From contig NZ_AEUD01000006.1 of assembly GCF_000192435.1 (NCBI RefSeq), positions 62,001-126,000 on the forward strand: a stretch of 64,000 nucleotides of DNA, read 5' to 3'. A program made the translations under genes and the position numbers. This document shows positions 18,777 to 27,439 of the stretch, piece by piece. The notes under the pieces were generated by a model. The model was not told where the DNA came from, made no database searches, and saw nothing but the letters and a program-made list of their open reading frames with translations. The DNA is from Gordonia neofelifaecis NRRL B-59395. Its GTDB lineage: Bacteria; Actinomycetota; Actinomycetes; Mycobacteriales; Mycobacteriaceae. The stretch's first letter is position 1; every line of letters starts with the position of its first letter.

Positions 18777-19856
18777 CTAACCGAAGTAGACGCTGCCCCG
18801 ACGGCTCAGCATCCGGAACAGCGTCTGCTGGATCTCCTCGCGCACGTGGTCGGTGAGGTCGAAGACGACCATCGGGTCGTCGGCGGCCGACTCGTCGTAG
18901 CCGTCAGTGGGGATCGGGGTCCCGAAATGGATGTGCCACTTCGACGGCAGCGGGATCACACCGAGCGGACCGAGCCACGGGAACAGCGGGGTGATCGGGA
19001 AGTACGGCAGTCCGAGAGCCCGTGCGAGCGGTTTCAGATCCGCGATCATCGGGTAGATCTCCTCCGACCCCACGATGGAGACCGGGATGATCGGCGCCCC
19101 GTTGCGCAGCGCCGTCGTGACGAAGCCGCCCCGACCGAATCGCTGCAGCTTGTAGCGGTCCTTGTAGAGCTTGCCGATCCCCTTGTAACCCTCCGGCCAG
19201 ACCGCGGTGAGGTCACCGCGGCGCAGCAGCGCGTCGGCGTCGTCGTTGCAGGCCAGCGTCGCGCCGATCCGGCGAGCCAAGTCGCCGACGACGGGCGTCT
19301 CGAAAGCCATGTCCGCCGCCAGCACCCGCAGGTATCGACTGTCGGGATGATTGTCGCGGACGGCGAGCGAGGTGATCACTGCGTCGATCGGCACCGAGCC
19401 CGCATGATTGGCGACGAGCAGCCCCGCACCGGTCGACGGCAGGTTCTCGATCCCGGTCACCTCGACGCGGAACCACTTCTCATACACCTGGCGGACCGCC
19501 GGGAACCACACCGATTCGGTGAAATGTGGGTCGAAGCCGAACTCGTCGACGGCGTACTCGCCCGTCATCCGCTCACGGATGAAACCGCTCGTCGCGATGA
19601 GCGAATCGGCGATCGCGCCGCGGATGCCTCCGAGGCTGAAGAGAGGCGAATTCCGCACCGGCTCAACCGGACTCGTCGGCTCGTCGGCAAGCTCGATACC
19701 TTCGTGGATCGGCGTCACCTCCGCGGCACGACGACCGAAGCCGTCCGTGTTCGGATGTCCCGCACCTGCCGGACGACGCTGCCCGTTCGGATCGGTGTAG
19801 AGCGCGATGACCTTCGCCGTGCGCGCATCACCCGGTCGCTCGGCCGCTGCCATCAT
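18777..19856 (-). CDS. Lysophospholipid acyltransferase family protein (PlsC-like)
   Basis: 359 residues. Acyltransferase core with NHAGSVPIDA near residue 150 (His and Asp six apart, as in the mycobacterial Rv0502 group rather than the standard HX4D), the acceptor-binding PEGYKGIG, and PIIPVSIVGSEE further on. The first 85 residues are probably disordered. It probably acts at the membrane on a lipid acceptor; the substrate is unknown. Of the clustered starts GTG 19862, TTG 19859 and ATG 19856, ATG 19856 is best placed after GCGGGGG. It is downstream of the epimerase gene on the same strand. Confidence 0.85.
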   Translation of the reverse strand: MMAAAERPGDARTAKVIALYTDPNGQRRPAGAGHPNTDGFGRRAAEVTPIHEGIELADEPTSPVEPVRNSPLFSLGGIRGAIADSLIATSGFIRERMTGEYAVDEFGFDPHFTESVWFPAVRQVYEKWFRVEVTGIENLPSTGAGLLVANHAGSVPIDAVITSLAVRDNHPDSRYLRVLAADMAFETPVVGDLARRIGATLACNDDADALLRRGDLTAVWPEGYKGIGKLYKDRYKLQRFGRGGFVTTALRNGAPIIPVSIVGSEEIYPMIADLKPLARALGLPYFPITPLFPWLGPLGVIPLPSKWHIHFGTPIPTDGYDESAADDPMVVFDLTDHVREEIQQTLFRMLSRRGSVYFG

Positions 19857-19907
19857 CAACACCCCCGCTCTCGAAAATTCTTCTCATCGTACGTCGATTC
19901 CAGACCG

Positions 19908-20966
19908 CTACTGCAGGCGAGTGGCGGCCGCGACCGCCTGGTGCTCGAGGCCCCGCCACGTGTCCGCGGAGATCACCGGTTCGGTCTTGCCGCGAGCGAT
20001 GAAATCGTCGAGCGTCGCCAGCGACGAGTACCGCGGCTCGAACCCCAGGTCCGTCCGCATCCTCGTGGTGTCGAGCACTCGGCCGTACGCCAGGTAGGGC
20101 GTGTGCTCCGACCGCATGCCCGGCAGCCGTCCGTTCTGCAGCACGCCCACGAGCGGCGAGATCAGACTGCCCGGAACCGGCAGTTTCAGGTGGCCGGCGC
20201 GGTACACCGACTGGGACATGGTGACCACACCGTCGCCTGCGACGTTGAAGGTCCCCGGCCGAGGGTGCAGCGTCGAGTGCTCGAGCGCGGCCAGCGCGTC
20301 CTCCTCGTGCAGGAACTGCAGCCGCGCCTGCCGGCCGAACGCCGTCGGAACCACCGGCAGCGACAGGTACGAGCTCATCCGGGTCCGGATCCGCGGGCCG
20401 AGGATCGACTGGAATCGCAGGATGGAGACGCCGATGTCCTGCCGACGGCGCGACAGTCCGCGTGCGTAGCCCTCCATGTCGATGAGGTCGCGACCGTAGC
20501 CGCGTCGCGGTTCCTTGCGAGCGGGCGTGCCCTCGGAGAAGAAACCCGGATCGCTCGGTCCGGCGCCGTAGACCATCGCACTCGACCGCAGCACCAGCCG
20601 CTTCACCGAGGGGCTCCGCTGGCACGCCGCACACACCTGCATGGTGCCGACCACGTTGAGTTCCTTGATCGCGGCCGAGTGCTCGACGTTGTCCATGATC
20701 GACGGCGCCGCGTGCACCACCGTGTCCACGTCGAAGTTGGCGATCGCCTTCGCGATGGTGGGGCGGCGGATGTCGAGCCGCAGGAAGTCCGCGCGGCCCA
20801 TCCGGCGCATCAGATTCTTGGTCGGCACCCGCGAATCGACGGCGACGACGCGCTCGATGTCGGGATTGGCCGCCAGTCGCGCGACCAGGTAGCCGCCCAG
20901 AAAGGTCGACGCACCGGTGACCAGGACGGAACGCGGCGGCTCGTCGCCGCTCCTGTCGTCGCTCAT
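19908..20966 (-). CDS. Extended-SDR NAD-dependent epimerase/dehydratase family protein
   Basis: 352 residues with the Rossmann motif VTGASTFLGGYL at 17-28 and the NAD-binding acidic residue in VDSR. In the usual YxxxK catalytic site the sequence is YGRDL: the tyrosine is present but the lysine is not. Related mycobacterial proteins (Rv0501, labelled GalE2) look similar from memory, so classic epimerase activity should not be assumed. ATG 20966 has TAAACT seven nt before it, suggesting a leaderless transcript. Confidence 0.85.
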   Translation of the reverse strand: MSDDRSGDEPPRSVLVTGASTFLGGYLVARLAANPDIERVVAVDSRVPTKNLMRRMGRADFLRLDIRRPTIAKAIANFDVDTVVHAAPSIMDNVEHSAAIKELNVVGTMQVCAACQRSPSVKRLVLRSSAMVYGAGPSDPGFFSEGTPARKEPRRGYGRDLIDMEGYARGLSRRRQDIGVSILRFQSILGPRIRTRMSSYLSLPVVPTAFGRQARLQFLHEEDALAALEHSTLHPRPGTFNVAGDGVVTMSQSVYRAGHLKLPVPGSLISPLVGVLQNGRLPGMRSEHTPYLAYGRVLDTTRMRTDLGFEPRYSSLATLDDFIARGKTEPVISADTWRGLEHQAVAAATRLQ

Positions 20967-20973
20967 GCCCTTG

Positions 20974-20979
20974 AGTTTA
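20974..20979 (-). promoter_or_regulatory. -10 box of leaderless epimerase gene
   Basis: TAAACT on the minus strand, 7 nt before ATG 20966; it lies just past the bS22 terminator. Confidence 0.5.
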
Positions 20980-20991
20980 TCGGGACTCCGG

Positions 20992-21025
20992 AAAACACAG
21001 AACCCGCCACGATGGGCGGGTTCTG
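20992..21025 (-). terminator. Intrinsic terminator of bS22
   Basis: CAGAACCCGCC (20998-21008) and GGCGGGTTCTG (21015-21025) pair perfectly. On the minus strand the stem is followed by TGTTTTCC, a proper U-run. Confidence 0.85.
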
Positions 21026-21030
21026 GTCAA

Positions 21031-21132
21031 TCACTTGCCGAGCTTGCGACGCTGGACTCGCGTGCGGCGGAGAAGCTTGCGGTGCTTCTTCTTCGACATG
21101 CGCTTGCGGCGCTTCTTGATAACGGAACCCAT
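21031..21132 (-). CDS. Small ribosomal subunit protein bS22 (AURKAIP1/COX24 domain)
   Basis: A 33-residue, extremely basic protein starting [12 protein letters not shown] and ending RRKLGK. It matches the mycobacterial 30S protein bS22 seen in ribosome structures, related to mitochondrial AURKAIP1/COX24 (known from literature memory). ATG 21132 is preceded by GAGGGAG. The longer frame to 21216 is rejected. A terminator follows directly, so it is expressed alone. Confidence 0.93.
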
Positions 21133-21367
21133 GGGGTCTCCCTCGCGATCGGTACTGATGAACTCATGTGGCCTGGCCCGAGGACTCATGCCGGGCCGTC
21201 GCCGACAGGGGTACAACCAGGCGACAGCGACCTGACCGATAATCTTACCGATCCGATGAACGTGAGGCTAATTCAGCCCTTCGACGCCCATTCGAGCGAC
21301 CACTCCGAGAGACGCCGAGACCCCCTCGGCCCGGGGGCGGAGGGGGATCGCGGACGATCTCGGGCGA

Positions 21368-21610
21368 CTAGCCTGCGTCGAAGTACGAGGTCTCCAGGTA
21401 CTCGTGCACGGCCTTGGCGTGGACACGGAACGACCGGCCGACACGCACAGCGGGCAGTTCGCCGTTGTGGACGAGTCGGTAGACGGTCATCTTCGAGACT
21501 CGCATCAGCGTTGCGACCTCGGCGACGGTGAGGAACTGCGTGGCGGACGAGTTGCCGACTCCGCGATCAGCGAAATCGTTACGTTCACCAGGCTTTTCTG
21601 CAGCAGCCAT
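21368..21610 (-). CDS. Small helix-turn-helix protein (excisionase/BldC-like)
   Basis: 80 residues; the DNA-binding part (35-75) is LTVAEVATLMRVSKMTVYRL with a wing VGRSFRVHAKAV. It belongs to the MerR/excisionase HTH_17 type, like bldC at 1327 but a different branch; by position it is the Rv0500A counterpart. ATG 21610 removes twelve residues from the longest frame and matches family length. The targets are unknown. Confidence 0.85.
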   Translation of the reverse strand: MAAAEKPGERNDFADRGVGNSSATQFLTVAEVATLMRVSKMTVYRLVHNGELPAVRVGRSFRVHAKAVHEYLETSYFDAG

Positions 21611-21793
21611 GAAAATACCAACCTTCAGTGCACGCATCGCGGCCACCGGCTTCCCCTCCGGCGGACATCAGACACGTACGTGCTGCTAGCAGCCTAGCGT
21701 GACCAATGTGAAAAGTGCGACGTGAGTGGCGGAATTCCGGGCCCGCAACGCGCCGTTCCGGCGGTAAATGACGGATATCCGCAGGGTATGGCG

Positions 21794-22672
21794 CTACTGT
21801 TGCTCGCTTGCGGTTTCGACGCCACGCTGGACGCCTTGGCCCGAACCCTCAACTTCCACTCGACGTGCAGTTTTGGCGCTCACCTCGGCACAGGCGAACG
21901 CCGCCTCGTTCACCGCATGACGCAGCCCCGCACGTTCGAACTCCCGCAGGGCCGCCGCGGTGGTCCCCGCAGGCGAGGTCACCGCGGCTCGCAACTCCAC
22001 CGGAGACAGCCCCGACTCGCTCAGCAGAAGACCCGCGCCCTTGACGGTCTGAACGGCCAGTTCACTCGCCTGCGGCCGCGTCAAGCCGAGTGCCACGCCC
22101 GCGTCGATCATGGCTTCGACCATCAGGAAGAAATAGGCGGGACCGGATCCCGAGATCGCCGTGACGGCGTCCATCTGCTTCTCCGGCACGACCATCACCT
22201 TGCCCACCGACTCCAGCAGGCGAACGGTCAGCGCCACCTGATCGTCCTCGGCGTAGCGGCCCGGGCTGACTGCGGACATGGCCTCGTTGACCAGCATCGG
22301 CGTATTCGGCATCACCCGGATCACCGGGGAGCCGGCCTGCAGTGCCGCTTCGTATCGGGACGTCGGGATGCCCGCCACCAGGCTGACCGTGACTCGCTCG
22401 AGCTCTCCGTCGTCGTCGGTCACCGACAGCTTCTGCAGCACGGTGTCGACGGCGTCGGGCTTGACCGCGATGAACACCACGCGGGCGCCCTCGACGGCGT
22501 CGGTGATGTCGTCGGAGACGCGCACCCCGTAGTCGTCGACGAGCTCGGCGGACCGTTCCGGCGACCGTTCGATGACCACCAGATCCTTGACCGGCTTACC
22601 CGCGCTGATCAATCCGGCCAGCAGAGCCTCGCCGATCTTGCCGCCACCGATAATCGCGACCCGCTCGGTCAT
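21794..22672 (-). CDS. proC: Pyrroline-5-carboxylate reductase
   Basis: Last step of proline synthesis, NAD(P)H-dependent. 292 residues: Rossmann motif IIGGGKIGEAL at 7-17, VMPNTP near 120, SGSGPAYF near 170, and SPAGTTAAAL near 230, which is the family signature. The final 20 residues (VEVEGSGQGVQRGVE...) extend past the usual end. ATG 22672 has GAAAGG about 11 nt upstream. Confidence 0.95.
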   Translation of the reverse strand: MTERVAIIGGGKIGEALLAGLISAGKPVKDLVVIERSPERSAELVDDYGVRVSDDITDAVEGARVVFIAVKPDAVDTVLQKLSVTDDDGELERVTVSLVAGIPTSRYEAALQAGSPVIRVMPNTPMLVNEAMSAVSPGRYAEDDQVALTVRLLESVGKVMVVPEKQMDAVTAISGSGPAYFFLMVEAMIDAGVALGLTRPQASELAVQTVKGAGLLLSESGLSPVELRAAVTSPAGTTAAALREFERAGLRHAVNEAAFACAEVSAKTARRVEVEGSGQGVQRGVETASEQQ

Positions 22673-22724
22673 ATGCGATCACTACCTTTCACGAGAATGT
22701 CTAGGAGGGTTTCGGGGCCGAACG

Positions 22725-23576
22725 CTAGCGCCCGGCGGGGATGAGGGCCAGCTGGCGCGAGCGCGCCACCGTGGCCCCGGTCGAGTCCACCACGATGTGG
22801 TCCTCGGCGAACATGCCCTGTCCCACTTCCTGGCTGTACGCCGCGAAACGCAGCCAGCCGGGTGCCGGGACACGGGTCACGTACGTCGTGAGCTGGACCG
22901 TCGGCGCCCAGCCGAACATCCCGAGGTTCATCACGACCGGCGGCGACAGGTCGCAGACCAGCACCGGGAAGCCGGCGCGCACCGCGTCGGAATGACGATC
23001 GGCGCCTCGCGCGCGCGTCCATCCGCGGACCAGCGGCTCGCCGGTCTCGCCCCGGGCCGCCGGGAAGTGATCCATGTCGAGGACCACTTCCAGGGCCGCG
23101 CCGAGGTGCACCACCTCACCCATCGGCGACGAGTACAGATCGGCGGCGCCGGGAGACGGTTCCGGCGACAACTCGCTCACCGGCGACTCACCGCGGAACT
23201 TCGCGTCCCCATGATCCGGCCGACCGAGCGTCACCGTCGAGGTCACCATGGTCCGATCACCCTGCCGCACGTCGACGCGGGCGAGCGACACCGTCCGGCC
23301 GGTCTTGATCAGCGACACGTGCAGTTCGACCTCGGCGGGGTCCGGGGCCAGCAGGAAGTCGCTGGACACCGCGAGCACGGCCGCTTCGGGATCCGGTCCG
23401 CCGAGGTCGTCGTAAGCCCGTGCCGCCGCTGCGGCGACCGTCGTCTGCAGGCTGCCGCCGTGCACCTTGGGGCCGATGGTGAACGTCGGGTCGATCGCGG
23501 CACGGTACGACGCCGCGCCGTCGGCCGCATCGCCGATCGGTTCGAGCGCGAAGAGCGAGATGAGGTCAGTCGACAT
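22725..23576 (-). CDS. Acyl-CoA thioesterase-like protein (double hot-dog)
   Basis: 283 residues in the TesB-like tandem hot-dog arrangement: an N-terminal half with KVHGGSLQTTVAAAA and a C-terminal half with WLRFAAYSQEVGQGMFAEDHI, the usual position of the catalytic Asp/Gln region. It probably cleaves an acyl-CoA; chain length is unknown. ATG 23576 overlaps the end of the upstream TIM-barrel gene by 11 nt, indicating co-translation. It is the Rv0499 counterpart by position. Confidence 0.85.
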   Translation of the reverse strand: MSTDLISLFALEPIGDAADGAASYRAAIDPTFTIGPKVHGGSLQTTVAAAAARAYDDLGGPDPEAAVLAVSSDFLLAPDPAEVELHVSLIKTGRTVSLARVDVRQGDRTMVTSTVTLGRPDHGDAKFRGESPVSELSPEPSPGAADLYSSPMGEVVHLGAALEVVLDMDHFPAARGETGEPLVRGWTRARGADRHSDAVRAGFPVLVCDLSPPVVMNLGMFGWAPTVQLTTYVTRVPAPGWLRFAAYSQEVGQGMFAEDHIVVDSTGATVARSRQLALIPAGR

Positions 23577-24438
23577 GCAGTGCGTCCTTCGGATCGCGAT
23601 GGAGATGGGTGCGCGCGAAGTCGAGCGAACGCGCGAGCATCGCGGCCCGCTCGTTCTTCGTGCGCGCGGAACCCGTGTGGACCTCGAGCACCACTGCGCC
23701 CGAGAAGTCGCTGTCGGCCAGCCTGCGGCAGACCTCGATGCACGGCTGCGAGCCGTCGCCGGGGATCAGATGCTCGTCGTGCGCCGCACCGGTGCCGTCG
23801 GTGAGGTGCAGATGCTCAAGTCCTTCGCCCATCCGTGTCTGCAGGCCGATCGCGTCGACGCCCGCCGTCGCGGCATGCGACAGGTCCAGCGTGTAGTGCT
23901 CGTACCCGTCGGCCGTGGGATCGATCGACTTGCCGAACGCCGATGCGCTGGGTCCGGGCGAGCCGCCGCGGTCGGCCATCCGGCGCGCCGACTTCGGTCC
24001 CCCGCCGAAGAAGCGGTCGGCGCGCATCGGGAACATGTTCTCCACGGCCACGGACACGTCCGACGACGCCTCGAGTTCGGCGACGAGGTCGTCGAAGGCC
24101 CGGACGTAGTCGCGCTGCCACCGGAACGGCGGGTGCACGACGACCGTCGACGCACCGAGATCTTCGGCCGCCTGCACCGATCGACGAAGCTTGACCTTGG
24201 GGTCACGACCCCAGACCCGCTGCGAGATCAGCAGGCAGGGCGCATGCACCGACAGCACCGGGACCTGATACTGCTGCGAGAGATGCGCGACGTGCGCGAT
24301 GTTCTGGCTCACGCCCTCGCCCCACACCATCAGTTCCACGCCGTCGTAGCCCAGGTCTGCGGCATAACCGAACGCCGCTTCCGTGTTCTGCGGGTAGACC
24401 GACGCCGTGGACAGCCCGATCGGGATCGGGAAACGCAT
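23566..24438 (-). CDS. Sugar phosphate isomerase/epimerase-like TIM-barrel protein
   Basis: 290 residues of the xylose isomerase-like TIM-barrel family (AP_endonuc_2). Likely metal ligands are visible: VHPPF, VENMFP, LDLSH, LHLTDG, HDEH and VLEVH. The reaction is unknown (Rv0498 counterpart). ATG 24438 is chosen over GTG 24447 because TACCGT lies exactly 7 nt before it and no Shine-Dalgarno is present. Confidence 0.85.
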   Translation of the reverse strand: MRFPIPIGLSTASVYPQNTEAAFGYAADLGYDGVELMVWGEGVSQNIAHVAHLSQQYQVPVLSVHAPCLLISQRVWGRDPKVKLRRSVQAAEDLGASTVVVHPPFRWQRDYVRAFDDLVAELEASSDVSVAVENMFPMRADRFFGGGPKSARRMADRGGSPGPSASAFGKSIDPTADGYEHYTLDLSHAATAGVDAIGLQTRMGEGLEHLHLTDGTGAAHDEHLIPGDGSQPCIEVCRRLADSDFSGAVVLEVHTGSARTKNERAAMLARSLDFARTHLHRDPKDALHVD

Positions 24439-24445
24439 TTGCGAC

Positions 24446-24451
24446 ACGGTA
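24446..24451 (-). promoter_or_regulatory. -10 box of leaderless TIM-barrel gene
   Basis: TACCGT on the minus strand, 7 nt before ATG 24438. Confidence 0.5.
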
Positions 24452-24456
24452 CCGGC

Positions 24457-25272
24457 TCAAGCCGCCAGGAGGACCAGGGGCCCGATCGTCACCAGCATTC
24501 CGACGCCGAGCGCGAGCAGCGTGGTCGGGAGATCCCGCTTGCGCAGCACGTGCGCGAACGTGACGATCGCGAAGATCACGACGACCGCGAGGATCAGCGC
24601 CAGGTAGATGTACCGCTTCCAGAGTTCGGTGAAGCCCCAGAACAGACCCGCGCCGGCGGCCAGACCGATCACCACTTCACCGGCCAGACTGAGCCAGCCC
24701 ATCAGCGCGGACGGGCTGTGTGCCTGCCGCTTCCGCTCGGACTCCGCGTCGGCCAGTTCGTCGGCGCGTTCCTTGGCCTCTGCCTCCGCCTCGGCCTCTT
24801 CGGCCTCCGCGGCCTCCAGATCCGCAGCAGATGCGACGCGGCGGTGTCCGGACTCGTCGTCCTCGTACTCGTCGTCGTATTCGGCGTAGGAGTCGGTGTA
24901 GGCGTCGTAGTCGTCGGTCCCCGTCTCGTCGCTCGCCACCGGACTGAGCTGGGTGGTGCTGGTCAGGTCCGGATCCGGCTGCGTCGACCCGGTCGACGTG
25001 CGGTACTCGAGCGGCGGCAGGTCGACGCCGAGCAGGTCGTCCGAGGGCACCGGTTCGAGCGAGGAGTCGTCGACGACCGGGATGATCCCGGTGACCGCAT
25101 TGGCATCGCGCTCCGATGGCGTGTGCGACGGCATGCCCGACGCACCGATCACCCGCCGGGTCGGACGGTCGTCCTCATCAGACTTCGGGAACGCCGATCC
25201 GCTCGATTCGGAGCGCGCGATCAGCTCCGAGACCGTGATCGGCTTCGCGCGTGGTTCGGATTCCTTCGCCAT
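24457..25272 (-). CDS. Membrane protein with VSELIARSE motif and long acidic region
   Basis: 271 residues. The N-terminal ITVSELIARSE is a short motif shared by several mycobacterial proteins. It is followed by a long disordered region with an Asp/Tyr-rich stretch and an Ala/Glu coiled-coil-like segment (about 150-180), then three membrane helices at the C-terminus (about 188-212, 220-240, 250-269). Rv0497 counterpart. No function is known; a scaffolding role is a guess. Confidence 0.8.
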   Translation of the reverse strand: MAKESEPRAKPITVSELIARSESSGSAFPKSDEDDRPTRRVIGASGMPSHTPSERDANAVTGIIPVVDDSSLEPVPSDDLLGVDLPPLEYRTSTGSTQPDPDLTSTTQLSPVASDETGTDDYDAYTDSYAEYDDEYEDDESGHRRVASAADLEAAEAEEAEAEAEAKERADELADAESERKRQAHSPSALMGWLSLAGEVVIGLAAGAGLFWGFTELWKRYIYLALILAVVVIFAIVTFAHVLRKRDLPTTLLALGVGMLVTIGPLVLLAA

Positions 25273-25358
25273 ACCTGGGGCACCCCTCGTCTCAACGTCG
25301 ATCTGCCTGGTTGTCGTGCCCGAGTGTCCCCCGGGAGGCCCGCACCGACGTCGATCGG

Positions 25359-26309
25359 CTAGCCGGTGCTGGTCATCGCTCCGGCCGGCTCCGCATCCAG
25401 GCGACGGAGAATGACGCCCTCACGCAGAGCCCACGGACAGATTTCAAGTGTATCCACACCGGTGGCCCGCATCGCCGCCTCCGCCACCAGAGCGCCGCCG
25501 ACGATCTGCGCCGCACGGTCGGCGCTGACGCCCTCGAGGTCGGCGCGATCGGCAGCCGTCATCCGTGAGATGAAGGCGATCAACTGGCGCAGTCCGCTCA
25601 CCGTCAGCGTTCGTCTGACGCGGGGACCGGCGCCCGACGGTGCGGCACCGGTGAGCCGTGCGAGCGAGCGGAAGGTCTTCGACGAACCCACGGCCAGATC
25701 AGGCTTGCCCGCCGCCCGGAGTTCCTTCGCTGCGACCTTGAGCTCCGCATCCAGCCAGTCCCGGAGCACGGAGACGTGGCGTTTGCTCGGCGGGTCGCCG
25801 GGCAGCCAGTCGCGCGTCAGGCGGCCCGCGCCGAGCGGCAGCGACAGCGCGACATCCGGCTCCTCGTCGACGCCGTTCGTCATCTCCAGGCTGCCGCCGC
25901 CGATGTCGAAGGTGAGGATCCGACCCGCGCTCCAGCCGTACCAGCGACGCACCGCGAGCGAAGTGAGCCGCGCCTCGTCGACGCCCTCGAGGACCTCGAC
26001 GGTCAAGCCGGAGGCCCGCTTGACCTGGTCGAGCACCTGGTCGGTGTTGGTGGCGTCCCGAACCGCCGATGTCGCGAACGCCATCACCTGCTCGCAGCCG
26101 GACGCCTTGGCGATCCGGGTGAAGTCCTCGACGGTCGACGTGAGCGCCTCAGCCCCGCTCTTGGTCATCCGCCCCGACGCGTCGATCTCCTCCGCCAGCC
26201 GCAAGACCGCCTTCGTCGAGCTCATCGGGGTCGGATGTCCGCCCCGATGCGCGTCGACGACCAGCAGATGAACGGTATTGCTGCCCACGTCGAGCACTCC
26301 TAGTCGCAC
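25359..26309 (-). CDS. ppx: Ppx/GppA-type exopolyphosphatase
   Basis: 316 residues of the ASKHA fold: LDVGSNTVHLL at 6-16 is the phosphate-binding loop, AFATSAVRDA and FDIGGGSLEM are the further Ppx/GppA signatures. This is the short form without the C-terminal domain, like M. tuberculosis PPX1 (Rv0496), which cuts short-chain polyphosphate. GTG 26309 has no Shine-Dalgarno; TAATTT lies 7 nt before it. Confidence 0.92.
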   Translation of the reverse strand: MRLGVLDVGSNTVHLLVVDAHRGGHPTPMSSTKAVLRLAEEIDASGRMTKSGAEALTSTVEDFTRIAKASGCEQVMAFATSAVRDATNTDQVLDQVKRASGLTVEVLEGVDEARLTSLAVRRWYGWSAGRILTFDIGGGSLEMTNGVDEEPDVALSLPLGAGRLTRDWLPGDPPSKRHVSVLRDWLDAELKVAAKELRAAGKPDLAVGSSKTFRSLARLTGAAPSGAGPRVRRTLTVSGLRQLIAFISRMTAADRADLEGVSADRAAQIVGGALVAEAAMRATGVDTLEICPWALREGVILRRLDAEPAGAMTSTG

Positions 26310-26316
26310 CCGATCA

Positions 26317-26322
26317 AAATTA
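26317..26322 (-). promoter_or_regulatory. -10 box of leaderless ppx
   Basis: TAATTT on the minus strand, 7 nt before GTG 26309. Confidence 0.55.
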
Positions 26323-26389
26323 CTGCGCCGTGAGCCTCGGCGCGACCCGAAGGACTACGGTGGGGCGTTGAATCGATGGAGGAACAACC

Positions 26390-27262
26390 GTGAGTGGCGC
26401 CAAGAAGAAGCCCGGCAAGAAGAAGCGGAACGCCCCCGTTCCCGAGGTCCCGCTCGGCTTCGCGCGCGAGTGGTACGAGTTCGCGGACCCCGACGACGAC
26501 GAGCATCTGATCCGCGCCGACCTGACGTGGCTGCTGTCACGGTGGAACTGCGTCTTCGGCACTCCGGCGTGTCACGGAATCATCGCGAGCAGGTCGTCGG
26601 ACGGCTGCTGCACGCACGGCGCCTACCTCACGGACGACGAGGACCGCGCCACGCTGGCCGCCGGGATGGCGCAGCTGACGCGAGCGGACTGGGAGTTCTA
26701 CGACGAGGGGTCCGGCCCCGACCCGCTCGGGCCCGACGGCTACCTGGAGGAGGCCGATGACCTCGAGAACGAACCCTCGCTCAAGACCCGACTGCACGAC
26801 GGCGCATGCATCTTCCTCAACCGCCCCGGATTCGCCGGGGGCGCGGGCTGCGCGCTGCACTCCATGGCGCTGCGCAACGGCCTCGAACCGCTGACCGTGA
26901 AACCCGAGGTGTGCTGGCAACTGCCGATGCGCCGCGAGCAGGAGTGGGTCACTCGGCCCGACGGCACCGAGATCCTCACCACCACGCTCACCGAGTTCGA
27001 CCGCCGCGGGTGGGGCGCGGGCGGACATGACCTCGACTGGTACTGCTCGGGATCGCCGGAGGCGCACACCGGCGCCAAGCAGGTGTTCGAGTCCTATCGG
27101 CCGGAGCTGATCGCGCTGATCGGCGCGCCGGCCTACGAGATCCTCGCCGCCGCCTGTCGTCGACGCAACGAGCTCGGCCTAGTCGCCGTCCATCCGGCGA
27201 CCGCCGCCGCGACCTCCCGCCGCGAGACGGACATCAAGTACCAGCGCGGTGGACTCGGGTGA
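26390..27262 (+). CDS. Conserved cysteine-rich cytosolic protein (Rv0495c-like)
   Basis: 290 residues. A lysine-rich start ([12 protein letters not shown]) is followed by a globular protein with seven cysteines, most within motifs: [50 protein letters not shown]. The arrangement resembles DUF3109/YkgJ-type cysteine clusters and suggests a metal or Fe-S site; this is inference. GTG 26390 has GGAGG upstream. It is divergent from ppx. Confidence 0.85.
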   Translation: MSGAKKKPGKKKRNAPVPEVPLGFAREWYEFADPDDDEHLIRADLTWLLSRWNCVFGTPACHGIIASRSSDGCCTHGAYLTDDEDRATLAAGMAQLTRADWEFYDEGSGPDPLGPDGYLEEADDLENEPSLKTRLHDGACIFLNRPGFAGGAGCALHSMALRNGLEPLTVKPEVCWQLPMRREQEWVTRPDGTEILTTTLTEFDRRGWGAGGHDLDWYCSGSPEAHTGAKQVFESYRPELIALIGAPAYEILAAACRRRNELGLVAVHPATAAATSRRETDIKYQRGGLG

Positions 27263-27277
27263 TCCGGCGTGGCGACT

Positions 27278-27373
27278 CGCTGGTTGAGCGAGTCCGAAAC
27301 CCTGGTGATCCAGCGCGACCACCCGCTGGTTGAGCGAGCGGAGCGAGTCGAAACCCCTCGTGACCCAGCGCGA
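27278..27373. repeat. Two tandem copies of an intergenic repeat
   Basis: Copy 1 (27278-27319) and copy 2 (27324-27373) share CGCTGGTTGAGCGAG, TCGAAACC-type and CCAGCGCGAC blocks. Copy 1 lacks the inner CGGAGCGAG. Another copy, inverted, lies at 35943-35971. Confidence 0.75.
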
Positions 27374-27382
27374 CTCGCCCGG

Positions 27383-27427
27383 TCTCGACCGACGCCTCGG
27401 CCTTCGGCCTCGGAAGTCGGCTCGACC
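27383..27427. terminator. Imperfect hairpin between convergent genes
   Basis: GGTC...GACC and CCGAC...GTCGG arms enclose a GCCTCGGCCTTCGGCCTCGG palindrome. It lies between the Cys-rich gene and regX3 and could end either transcript. Confidence 0.45.
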
Positions 27428-27439
27428 TGACGCTCCGCG

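Noticed and set aside
18846..21119. 757-codon open frame on the plus strand opposite the acyltransferase and epimerase genes
   Set aside because: Composition is Arg/His/Asp-rich nonsense typical of antisense frames in GC-rich DNA, and the minus-strand genes have clear motifs.
23467..25362. 631-codon plus-strand frame over three minus-strand genes
   Set aside because: Antisense shadow; the opposite strand has coherent proteins with overlaps and -10 boxes.
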